Positions 1 through 6,623 of a DNA stretch of 58,021 nt are shown piece after piece. The first letter of the stretch is position 1; each line of letters begins with the position of its first letter. The stretch is taken from assembly GCA_946482545.1 (NCBI GenBank), contig CAMLRX010000008.1:1-58021 (forward strand), read 5' to 3'. The DNA is from an uncultured Flavihumibacter sp. Its GTDB lineage: Bacteria; Bacteroidota; Bacteroidia; Chitinophagales; Chitinophagaceae. The notes below the pieces were generated by a model. It did no database searches and was not told where the DNA came from. It worked only from the letters and a program-made list of their open reading frames with translations. Position numbers and translations under genes: made by a program.

Positions 1-1232
1 ATGTATTGAAAGGCGGGCCATCTGATAAAGCAGGACTTCAGGCCGGCGATAAACTCATCAGCGCAGACGGTAAACCGCTTACCAAACCAAATATACAATC
101 TGAAGATATCCGCGTATTGCTCCGTGGTCCACGTAATAGTAAAGTGGAACTCGGTATCATCAGGGGAGGCAAACAAATTAAAGCAACCGTAACACGTGGC
201 CGCATTCCCCTGCCTGCGCTGGACGCGGCATATATGATAGAACCGGGAACCGGGTTCATCCGCATCAGCAAATTTTCGGAGACTACTTACGAAGAATTTA
301 TGCAGTCGCTGGAAAAACTTCAGGCACAAGGCATGAAGAAACTCATCCTCGATCTACGCAGCAACGGCGGCGGATTGCTGAACGAAGCCATTGATATGGC
401 CGATGAGTTCCTGGACGACAATAAACTTATTGTTTATACGGAAGGAAACAAAGTGCCCCGCCAGGATTACCGGGCCCGAAGGATGGGACTTTTCGAAAAA
501 GGAGACCTCGTGTTGCTGATGGACGAAAGTTCTGCCTCTGCAAGTGAAGTGCTTGCAGGCGCATTGCAGGATTGGGACCGCGCCACTATTGTGGGCAGAA
601 GAAGCTTTGGTAAAGGATTGGTGCAGGAACAATACCAATTGGGCGATGGTTCAGCCTTAAGAATCACTGTGGCCAGGTATTATACGCCTCTTGGAAGGAG
701 TATTCAAAAACCTTATGATAAAGGCGTGAAAATTTACCAGGAAGAAGTAAGCGAACGCTTTCATAATGGAGAAATTCTCCGCGCCGATACCGCTTACGCA
801 GTGAACGGGAAAACATACAATACCAAAGCGGGTAAAAAACTGTACGGCGGTGGCGGCATCACGCCAGATGTGTTAGTCCCGATTGACACTTCACTCTACG
901 CGCCGGTATTAAGTGAGTTGTATGTAAAAAACACGATTTCCAACTTTGTGTACAACTATTACCTTTCCAATAAAAAAGAACTGGATGCGCTGAAAGGTCC
1001 CTCGAACCTTGCGGGGTACCTCAACAACAAGGCCCTTCTTCCGCTCTTGGTTGAATTTGCCAGGAAAGATTCGATCCAGGTTCCTCCCCTGAATACCGTT
1101 CAGCAGAACGAATTGGAACGCAGAACAAGGAACCTGCTCGCCAGGCAAATCTGGCGGAACGAAGGCTATTTTGAACTGAGCAACGCCACTGATCCTATGG
1201 TACAACAGGCTTTGAAAACTTTACACAAATAG
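1..1232 (+). CDS. S41 family C-terminal processing peptidase (5' truncated by window)
   Basis: A periplasmic or envelope serine protease of the CtpA/Prc type, which cleaves protein C-termini. The reading frame is open at the window edge, so the signal peptide and N-terminal part lie upstream. The visible part opens inside a PDZ domain (GGPSDKAGLQAGD) and runs into the S41 catalytic domain. The SASASE motif with the nucleophilic Ser is encoded near 533-550 and the Lys of the Ser-Lys dyad lies in SFGKGLVQ near 603-626. The C-terminal 130 or so residues are the extension common in Bacteroidota homologues. The next gene starts 25 bases downstream on the same strand. The family is sure; the substrate is unknown. 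Confidence 0.93.
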   Translation, partial: VLKGGPSDKAGLQAGDKLISADGKPLTKPNIQSEDIRVLLRGPRNSKVELGIIRGGKQIKATVTRGRIPLPALDAAYMIEPGTGFIRISKFSETTYEEFMQSLEKLQAQGMKKLILDLRSNGGGLLNEAIDMADEFLDDNKLIVYTEGNKVPRQDYRARRMGLFEKGDLVLLMDESSASASEVLAGALQDWDRATIVGRRSFGKGLVQEQYQLGDGSALRITVARYYTPLGRSIQKPYDKGVKIYQEEVSERFHNGEILRADTAYAVNGKTYNTKAGKKLYGGGGITPDVLVPIDTSLYAPVLSELYVKNTISNFVYNYYLSNKKELDALKGPSNLAGYLNNKALLPLLVEFARKDSIQVPPLNTVQQNELERRTRNLLARQIWRNEGYFELSNATDPMVQQALKTLHK

Positions 1233-1257
1233 TTCCCCGGAACGGAAACACCTGCCA

Positions 1258-2235
1258 ATGGACATCAAAAACAACATCTTAGAAACCATCGGAAACACGC
1301 CGATGGTAAGGTTGAACAGTATTACCAAAGATCTTCCCTACCCTGTGCTGGCGAAGGTGGAATACTTTAATCCCGGTAATTCCATTAAAGACCGGATGGC
1401 CCTTAAAATGGTGGAAGTGGCCGAAAAAGAAGGTAAACTAAAGCCTGGCGGTACCATTATAGAATGCACCTCCGGCAATACCGGTATGGGCCTTGCACTG
1501 GCCGCGGTTGTGAAAGGGTACAAGTGTATCTTCACCACCACCGATAAGCAGTCCAAAGAAAAACTGGATATCCTCCGGGCCGTAGGCGCTGAAGTGATTG
1601 TTTGTCCAACCGATGTGGAACCCGAAGATCCGCGCTCTTACTATTCCGTGGCCCGCAAACTGGCGGCGGAAACCCCCAATTCATTTCATTGTAACCAATA
1701 CGACAACTTCGCCAACCGCCAGGCGCATTTTGAAACGACCGGTCCTGAGATCTGGGAACAAACCGACGGTAAGGTGACGCACCTTATTGTGGCTACGGGC
1801 ACGGGCGGCACCATCACCGGTACCGCGCAGTACCTGAAAAAGATGAACCCAGACATCCAGGTTTGGGCCATAGACCCCTATGGCTCGCTGCTCGCGCACT
1901 ATTTTGAGACCGGGGAAGTGGACATGAGTCAGGTTCATCCTTATATATCTGAAGGCATTGGCGAAGACTTTGTGCCGAAGAACTACGATATGAGCGTGGT
2001 GGACCGTTTCGAAAAAGTAACCGATAAAGAAGGCGCCATAATGGCCAGGAGAATCGCACTGGAAGAAGGCATTTTCGCAGGATACAGTGCCGGTACTGCT
2101 TTGCAGGGACTGATGCAGTTAGCCAACCTGCTGAGCAAGGATAGTTTACCCGTTGTAATTTTCCACGACCATGGCAGCCGTTATGTGGGGAAAATTTACA
2201 ACGATACGTGGATGAAGGAAAAAGGATTCCTCTAG
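1258..2235 (+). CDS. PLP-dependent cysteine synthase / cystathionine beta-synthase-like enzyme
   Basis: A 325-residue fold-type II PLP enzyme that makes cysteine from O-acetylserine and sulfide, or cystathionine from serine and homocysteine. The Schiff-base lysine is K44 in NSIKDRM, the substrate loop is TSGNTG near residue 70, and the phosphate-binding glycine loop is GTGGTITG near 180. The EGIGEDFVP segment is closer to cystathionine beta-synthases than to CysK. The C-terminal CBS regulatory domains are absent, so only the catalytic core is present. The gene may be transcribed with the protease gene upstream and ends at a strong terminator. The family is certain; the choice between CysK and CBS activity is open. 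Confidence 0.9.
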   Translation: MDIKNNILETIGNTPMVRLNSITKDLPYPVLAKVEYFNPGNSIKDRMALKMVEVAEKEGKLKPGGTIIECTSGNTGMGLALAAVVKGYKCIFTTTDKQSKEKLDILRAVGAEVIVCPTDVEPEDPRSYYSVARKLAAETPNSFHCNQYDNFANRQAHFETTGPEIWEQTDGKVTHLIVATGTGGTITGTAQYLKKMNPDIQVWAIDPYGSLLAHYFETGEVDMSQVHPYISEGIGEDFVPKNYDMSVVDRFEKVTDKEGAIMARRIALEEGIFAGYSAGTALQGLMQLANLLSKDSLPVVIFHDHGSRYVGKIYNDTWMKEKGFL

Positions 2236-2281
2236 TATAAAATTACATGCCAGCTTATCCGTGAAATCACGGATGCGGAAA

Positions 2282-2335
2282 ATCCCGCAACAGATTAATC
2301 TCAACCTTAATCCGTTGCGGGATCGCTTATTTTTA
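2282..2335 (+). terminator. Intrinsic terminator after the cysteine synthase-like gene
   Basis: The arms at 2282-2291 (ATCCCGCAAC) and 2314-2323 (GTTGCGGGAT) pair perfectly. After one mismatch the stem continues as GATTAA/TTAATC inside. A T-rich tract follows at 2327-2335. Confidence 0.85.
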
Positions 2336-2404
2336 AGAGGTTCTACTTAGTTTATCACATGATTCATAGTAAAAAATAGTAGTTATACGATGTTTTAGAT
2401 CGTA

Positions 2405-2429
2405 ATTCAACAGCCTTACAATGTTGAAT
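2405..2429. promoter_or_regulatory. 8-bp inverted repeat upstream of ncRNA copy A promoter
   Basis: ATTCAACA (2405-2412) and TGTTGAAT (2422-2429) form a perfect inverted repeat with a 9-base spacer, about 50 bases upstream of the TTG box at 2481. It could be an operator or a hairpin. No counterpart was found at the same place before copy B. Confidence 0.35.
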
Positions 2430-2480
2430 GTCCGAGATACAGGGGAAATACTGAAGAATATAAATAGGGCAATAATGCGC

Positions 2481-2511
2481 TTGTACAGGGAATGGTGGCG
2501 TTGTACTTTTG
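2481..2511 (+). promoter_or_regulatory. Bacteroidota-type promoter of ncRNA copy A
   Basis: TTG at 2481-2483, 20 bases, then TACTTTTG at 2504-2511, matching the TTG/TAnnTTTG consensus of the Bacteroidota housekeeping sigma factor. The element preceding copy B has the same -7 octamer and the same 20-base spacing. The predicted start is about 2516-2517, at the first base of the conserved helix. Confidence 0.75.
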
Positions 2512-2516
2512 TATCG

Positions 2517-2877
2517 GAAGTTGATTGATAGAGTTGCTCAAATCCAATATCCGGTTGATAGAACCAACCAATATCCAAGAAATCCAAGAAGACCGTCCAA
2601 AAAGTATTTCCAATTCCTACAAAAAAACCGAAGCAAAATCCAATATCAATCAGCTTCTTCCTTTTTTCCAATATCCACCTGAAATAGCCGCCAATTCCTG
2701 GAGAACCGCATCCAATCCTTAGAACGAAACCTGAACCGTTTCAAACCTTATTGTATCCAATCCATCCTTCGTAAAAACCGGAACTTAAAATCGTCCTGGA
2801 AAAATCTATTATCCACTATCTATTAGATCTTAGCCATTAATCCAATACCCTCCTGCTGACCGCAATTCAGCAGGAGG
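2517..2877 (+). ncRNA. Putative structured non-coding RNA, copy A
   Basis: No database family was recognised. The predicted transcript begins with GAAGTTGATTGATA (2517-2530), which pairs over 14 bp with 2644-2657 (TATCAATCAGCTTC, one G-U pair) and closes a loop of about 113 bases. It ends with an 11-bp hairpin, 2849-2859 with 2867-2877, that has no T-tract. The RNA is visibly poor in G and carries TCCAAT at 2543, 2609, 2639, 2667, 2711, 2756 and 2841. The only forward reading frame of any size (2525-2722, TTG start) is not kept in copy B, so coding is unlikely. Promoter spacing, helix and 3' hairpin are all shared with copy B. The function is unknown. A Rho-loading leader or a decaying repeat are the main alternatives. 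Confidence 0.6.
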
Positions 2878-3037
2878 CAAAGTGAAAGGAGTCCTTCCCG
2901 GTAACTTTCTACAACTACTCTCCCATTTCAGGCACAGTTTTTGAAAACTACATCAGCAACCCCGCTTTAACAATTCTGTTTTTCAAACTTTTCCCCTCCC
3001 TGTTCACAATTCATTAATAATCAAACGATATGCCGGT

Positions 3038-3053
3038 GTAGTAAATTTACTAC
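3038..3053. promoter_or_regulatory. 16-bp perfect palindrome upstream of ncRNA copy B promoter
   Basis: GTAGTAAATTTACTAC is a perfect 16-bp palindrome with no spacer. It lies 45 bases upstream of the TTG box of copy B, where an activator or repressor could bind. No matching protein gene is identifiable nearby. Confidence 0.4.
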
Positions 3054-3097
3054 CCCCACCGTATTTTCTGAAACGTTAAAATCCAGCATATCTCCTC

Positions 3098-3128
3098 TTG
3101 TGCAAGTTTTACCACATTTATACTTTTG
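3098..3128 (+). promoter_or_regulatory. Bacteroidota-type promoter of ncRNA copy B
   Basis: TTG at 3098-3100, 20 bases, TACTTTTG at 3121-3128. The conserved GAAGTTGATTGATA begins six bases after the -7 box, exactly as in copy A. Confidence 0.75.
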
Positions 3129-3133
3129 ATCCA

Positions 3134-3468
3134 GAAGTTGATTGATAACAATTGGTATCCAATATCCAAAAAAACCAAGATCACTAAATCCAATTATCCG
3201 ATTAAGAAACCGTCCTGAAAGAGTTCCAGATCCTTGAAAAACCAGCGACAAAATCCAATATCAGTCAGCTTCTTATTTTGTCCAATATCCGGGTCCTTAA
3301 AAGACCTGCTAAATATGAAAACCGAAAGTCCAAAATGTCCAAGTCCATCTGATCCGATGATCCTGATGAAAACCGTCCAAAATCCATCCGAAAGGAAAAC
3401 CAGATCTGTCCTGTAGAGAACTTTATGAAATCCAATACCCTCCAGCTAAATGAATTTTTAGCTGGAGG
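3134..3468 (+). ncRNA. Putative structured non-coding RNA, copy B
   Basis: A diverged tandem partner of copy A. The arm at 3134-3147 is identical to that of copy A and pairs with 3259-3272 over 14 bp with two G-U pairs. The block 3249-3274 matches 2634-2659 of copy A with one substitution, and that substitution keeps the pairing as U-G. AATCCAATACCCTCC (3429-3443) is identical to 2839-2853. The closing hairpin is 3439-3450 with 3457-3468, 12 bp, with a stem sequence different from copy A but still complementary. TCCAAT occurs at 3158, 3189, 3254, 3281 and 3431. A small hairpin ATTGG/CCAAT sits at 3151-3163. The copy ends 33 bases before the start codon of the next gene, so it could also act as its 5' leader. 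Confidence 0.6.
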
Positions 3469-3486
3469 TAAAAGGGAAGGAAAATG

Positions 3487-3494
3487 TACCTTTA
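3487..3494 (+). promoter_or_regulatory. Possible -7 box before the periplasmic-binding-like gene
   Basis: TACCTTTA differs by one base from TAnnTTTG and ends 7 bases before the ATG at 3502. It would give a nearly leaderless transcript. No TTG lies at the expected distance, so this is a weak call. Confidence 0.3.
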
Positions 3495-3501
3495 GCCCTT
3501 T

Positions 3502-4287
3502 ATGGAAATCACTACCGACCAAATGGGAAGAACCGTTTCAATTCCCGCTCCTCCTCAAAAAATTGTTTCCCTCGTTCCTTCCATCACTGAATTATTGTGC
3601 GCACTGGGTTTAGAAGACCGAATTGCGGGCATTACCCGTTACTGTATTTTTCCTGGTCATTTACTCCAGGAAAAAACGGTGGTGGGTGGTACGAAAAAAA
3701 CGGTACCGGAACGCATCCATGGCATTTCACCTGATCTGATCATCGCTTCCAAAGAAGAAAATATACAGGCTGAGGTTGAAATGTATGCGGAGCAGTACCC
3801 GGTATGGGTAAGCGATGTGGCATCCCTGGAAGACGCGCTTCAACTTATCCGCAGCATCGGACAACTTACCGGCACCAGTTCCACCGCTGAACAGATGATT
3901 GAAACCATTCAGGCCCGCTTCAAAGCGCTCCCTGCCGTTCAACCGGTAAAAGGTGCCTACCTCATCTGGAAAGATCCGGTAATGACCATCGGCAACGACA
4001 CGTTCATTCATGATATGATGCGCATTGCCGGTATCCGTAATGTTTTCGATTCAGAAAAAAGATATCCCGTCACCACACTTGAAGCCATTGCCGCGCTGTC
4101 GCCAGACGTAATATTACTTTCTTCGGAGCCCTATCCATTCAGACCGGAACACATCACGTGGATTAAAGACCAATTGGGCAATGTACCGGTGCACCTCGTG
4201 GATGGCACGTATTTTAGTTGGTACGGCAGCAGGCTACTGGATGCCCCGGCTTATTTTCGTTCAGATATTCTTCCGATAATAACCTGA
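3502..4287 (+). CDS. Helical-backbone metal receptor / BtuF-like substrate-binding protein
   Basis: A 261-residue protein of the TroA/BtuF-like fold that binds corrinoids, haem or chelated metal for ABC import. The family pattern shows as an early strand with the RIVSLVPS-type motif (here KIVSLVPSITELL near residue 24), followed by GGT and PDLIIAS segments and a second lobe ending in DGTYFSW. There is no signal peptide: the protein starts MEITTDQMGR. This is common for this Bacteroidota subgroup and argues against a free periplasmic binding protein. No permease or ATPase gene is adjacent. The start is chosen because the family begins with the MGR-type strand. The ligand is not known. Confidence 0.8.
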   Translation: MEITTDQMGRTVSIPAPPQKIVSLVPSITELLCALGLEDRIAGITRYCIFPGHLLQEKTVVGGTKKTVPERIHGISPDLIIASKEENIQAEVEMYAEQYPVWVSDVASLEDALQLIRSIGQLTGTSSTAEQMIETIQARFKALPAVQPVKGAYLIWKDPVMTIGNDTFIHDMMRIAGIRNVFDSEKRYPVTTLEAIAALSPDVILLSSEPYPFRPEHITWIKDQLGNVPVHLVDGTYFSWYGSRLLDAPAYFRSDILPIIT

Positions 4288-4398
4288 AAAGAATAAAGTA
4301 AAATGTATCTTAGCGGCGCATAATTTATTGCCTGCTTTCATCGAAAAAGCCTGCTGGCATGGATCAGCACCGCATTTTTCACAAACCAATTCAGATAG

Positions 4399-5466
4399 AT
4401 GAAAAAGTACAAACCGGGCGTACTCTTTGGTGAAGAGTTGCTTGCCCTTTACAACGACGCTAAAGACAACCAGTTCGCGCTGCCCGCGGTAAATACCATC
4501 GGCACCAATTCCATCAACGCCACGCTGGAAACAGCCGCGAAGGTGAATTCTCCTGTAATCATTCAATTCTCCAACGGTGGCGCACAGTTCATTGCCGGTA
4601 AAGCTATGCCGAACGATAACCTGCAGGCCAATATTTACGGCGCTATTTCCGGTGCGCTGCACATTCATACCGTGGCCAAATATTATGGTGTACCCGTAGT
4701 ATTGCATACCGACCATGCCGCGAAAAAATGGTTGCCCTGGATCAGCGCGCTGATTGATGCAGGCGAAACTTTCCATAAAGAAAAAGGTCAGCCCCTGTTC
4801 AGCTCACACATGCTGGACCTTTCTGAAGAATCCATCGAAGAAAATATTGAGACTTCCGTTGAATATTTCAAACGTATGGCCCCATTGGGAATGGCCATTG
4901 AAATTGAACTGGGTGTTACAGGTGGCGAAGAAGACGGTGTGGACAACAGCGGCGTAGAGAACGATAAACTCTATACGCAGCCACAACACGTAGCTTACGC
5001 TTACGAAGAACTCAGCAAAGTAGGTAAACTGTTCAGTGTGGCAGCCGCTTTCGGTAACGTTCACGGCGTTTACAGCCCAGGCAACGTGGAACTGCGCCCC
5101 GTGATTCTGAAAAACAGCCAGGATTATATCCAGGAGCAATTTAAAACAGCGGAGAAGCCTGTTTACTTCGTGTTCCATGGTGGTTCAGGTTCTCCTCAAC
5201 ACCAGATCAGGGAAGCAATTGGTTACGGCGCCATCAAAATGAACATCGATACCGATATGCAGTGGGCTTTCTGGGAAGGTGTGAAGAACAACTATGTGAA
5301 GAATGAAGCTTACCTCCAGGCACAACTGGGCAACCCCGAAGGTGCGGAGAAACCTAATAAAAAATACTACGATCCGCGTGTGTGGCTCAGAAAAGGAGAA
5401 GAATCTTTTGTGAAAAGGCTGGAAGTAGCTTTTGAAGATTTGAATTGTATTAACAGGAACGCGTAG
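4399..5466 (+). CDS. fbaA: Class II fructose-bisphosphate aldolase
   Basis: A 355-residue zinc-dependent aldolase that splits fructose 1,6-bisphosphate into dihydroxyacetone phosphate and glyceraldehyde 3-phosphate in glycolysis, and does the reverse in gluconeogenesis. Visible marks are the PAVNTIGTNSINA N-terminus, the VVLHTDHAAKKW metal/substrate segment near residue 110, the EIELGVTGGEEDGVDN loop near 170-185, the AAFGNVHGVY zinc-histidine segment and FHGGSGS near 265. Length and motifs fit the class IIA (FbaA) type. A likely -7 box resembling TATCTTAG lies upstream at about 4305. The gene ends just before a GC-rich hairpin and a good terminator. Confidence 0.95.
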   Translation: MKKYKPGVLFGEELLALYNDAKDNQFALPAVNTIGTNSINATLETAAKVNSPVIIQFSNGGAQFIAGKAMPNDNLQANIYGAISGALHIHTVAKYYGVPVVLHTDHAAKKWLPWISALIDAGETFHKEKGQPLFSSHMLDLSEESIEENIETSVEYFKRMAPLGMAIEIELGVTGGEEDGVDNSGVENDKLYTQPQHVAYAYEELSKVGKLFSVAAAFGNVHGVYSPGNVELRPVILKNSQDYIQEQFKTAEKPVYFVFHGGSGSPQHQIREAIGYGAIKMNIDTDMQWAFWEGVKNNYVKNEAYLQAQLGNPEGAEKPNKKYYDPRVWLRKGEESFVKRLEVAFEDLNCINRNA

Positions 5467-5470
5467 GCCT

Positions 5471-5500
5471 CACCCCGCCCCCTCTCCCAGGGGAGAGGGG
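5471..5500. repeat. REP-like GC-rich hairpin
   Basis: CCCCTCTCCC (5479-5488) and GGGAGAGGGG (5491-5500) are exactly complementary with a two-base centre, preceded by CACCCCGCC. It sits immediately after the aldolase stop codon and ahead of its terminator. It looks like a dispersed extragenic palindrome, but only one copy is present in the window. Confidence 0.55.
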
Positions 5501-5542
5501 CAATGTTCAGTGGAATCGAGGTATTTCGTTTTCTAAATAATG

Positions 5543-5582
5543 ATCCGGAAGTGAACCTGTTTTCGCTTCCGGATTTTTTTTT
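5543..5582 (+). terminator. Intrinsic terminator of fbaA
   Basis: ATCCGGAAG (5543-5551) pairs with CTTCCGGAT (5566-5574), followed by nine T at 5574-5582. Confidence 0.9.
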
Positions 5583-5597
5583 GAAACTGAAACCTAT

Positions 5598-5633
5598 AAA
5601 AACAACAAACCCTCCACAAATGCGGAGGGTTTG
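5598..5633 (-). terminator. Intrinsic terminator of the small lipoprotein gene
   Basis: On the minus strand CAAACCCTCC (5633-5624) pairs with GGAGGGTTTG (5615-5606), and the strand continues TTGTTTTTATAG. The hairpin lies between two converging genes and closes the leftward one. Confidence 0.8.
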
Positions 5634-5711
5634 CCTTTCATGATAAGTTTCCACTAAACCAACCAGCGGCGGTTTTTCGGGGCAATTACCATATTAGTAG
5701 TGCGGTCTGAC

Positions 5712-5921
5712 TTATTTTGCAGAATCAGCAGCAGCTTTCAGAGAATCTACAGCAGCGTTAGCAGTAGAATCTACAACGTTGATAGCGCTGTCAGCAGTAG
5801 CATTGATAGAATCAGTTGCTGCGTTAGCAGTTGAATCGATAGCAGCTTCAGTTGTTTCAGCGGCGTTGTTACAAGCGGCGAAAGCAGCAGCGATAGCGAG
5901 AACGGCAAATACTTTTTTCAT
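5712..5921 (-). CDS. Small alanine-rich repeat lipoprotein
   Basis: A 69-residue secreted protein. The start is placed at the ATG followed by KKVFAVLAIAAAFAACNN, a complete lipoprotein signal with the lipobox Cys at residue 17. An upstream in-frame start at 5957 would put 12 extra charged residues before the signal and is less likely. The mature part consists of about four degenerate 11-residue units built on A-x-D-S-x-x-x-A (DSTANAATDS, DSINATADS, DSTANAAVDS). These resemble the amphipathic 11-mers of LEA-like or apolipoprotein-like helices. The ATG is preceded by an A-rich leader and no SD site. The function is unknown; an envelope-attached helical stress or spacer protein would fit the composition. 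Confidence 0.75.
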   Translation of the reverse strand: MKKVFAVLAIAAAFAACNNAAETTEAAIDSTANAATDSINATADSAINVVDSTANAAVDSLKAAADSAK

Positions 5922-6056
5922 TTTTAGATTTTTACGTTTAAACGAATAATTTGACATTTATACCCGGAACGGCAAAAGGTAACCCGCCTTTCAGAAAAAA
6001 ATTTTCACTTATTTTTTGGGTTACTATTTTACTTTTCAGGTATTAAATACAGACTT

Positions 6057-6623
6057 GTGAAAACGGATCATAACGAACAACATTTATTGGAAGGGTTGGC
6101 GCAGAACGACAGAGAGGCCATTGAAAGTATTTACCGTTCGCATTACAATGTGATTCAAACATTGATAATCAATAATAACGGGAGTGCCGACGATGCCAGG
6201 GATATATTTCAGGAGGCGCTGGTGGTTTTATTTGAAAAAGTGCGCTCAGGCTCTTTTGAATTGCATTGCCAGATCAGAACCTACCTTTATTCTGTTGCTA
6301 AAAGATTGTGGCTGAAAAGATTACAGCAAATTAAGCCTTTCACCGGGGACATTGCCTATGCGGAAGAAACCATTTCGGTGGAGGAAGATGCTGAATTGCA
6401 CGATAAAAAACAGGAGTCGTTCCGGATCATGGAAAATTCCCTCGATCACCTGGGAGAACCCTGTCGCAGTCTTTTGAAAGCTTATTATATGGAAAAGCAA
6501 CCAATGGCGGAAATTGCCGCTCATTTTGGTTACACCAATGCCGATAACGCGAAGAACCAGAAGTACAAATGTTTGACCCGATTGAAGAAAATATTCTTCG
6601 CTCAATATAAAAACGATGTGTGA
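6057..6623 (+). CDS. ECF-type RNA polymerase sigma factor
   Basis: A 188-residue sigma-70 family protein of the extracytoplasmic-function group. Region 2 shows the usual run of AIESIYRSHYNVI, then DDARDIFQEALVVLFEKV near residues 41-60 and the -10-binding segment IRTYLYSVAKRLWLKRL. Region 4 holds a helix-turn-helix, MEKQPMAEIAAHFGYTNADNAKNQKYKCLTRLKK, near 145-180. The start codon is GTG. The stop codon overlaps the next gene in TGATG, so the two are translationally coupled. In such pairs the second gene normally encodes the anti-sigma factor; here that partner also carries a protease domain. Target promoters are not known. Confidence 0.9.
   Translation: MKTDHNEQHLLEGLAQNDREAIESIYRSHYNVIQTLIINNNGSADDARDIFQEALVVLFEKVRSGSFELHCQIRTYLYSVAKRLWLKRLQQIKPFTGDIAYAEETISVEEDAELHDKKQESFRIMENSLDHLGEPCRSLLKAYYMEKQPMAEIAAHFGYTNADNAKNQKYKCLTRLKKIFFAQYKNDV

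Noticed and set aside
2333..2671. 112-codon minus-strand frame over the promoter and 5' part of RNA copy A, and the 65-codon plus-strand frame at 2525
   Set aside because: Neither frame is kept in copy B, while the RNA landmarks are; the minus-strand frame also crosses the promoter.
2481..3470. CRISPR array or type III toxin-antitoxin RNA repeat
   Set aside because: The TCCAAT motifs are short, irregularly spaced and without spacers of constant length. No cas or ToxN-like gene is adjacent.
3134..3500. Cobalamin riboswitch before the BtuF-like gene
   Set aside because: None of the conserved B12-box or core sequences is visible, and the element is duplicated as a separate unit with its own promoter.
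3265..3522. 85-codon minus-strand frame over RNA copy B
   Set aside because: No counterpart in copy A and it runs into the start of the downstream gene on the other strand.
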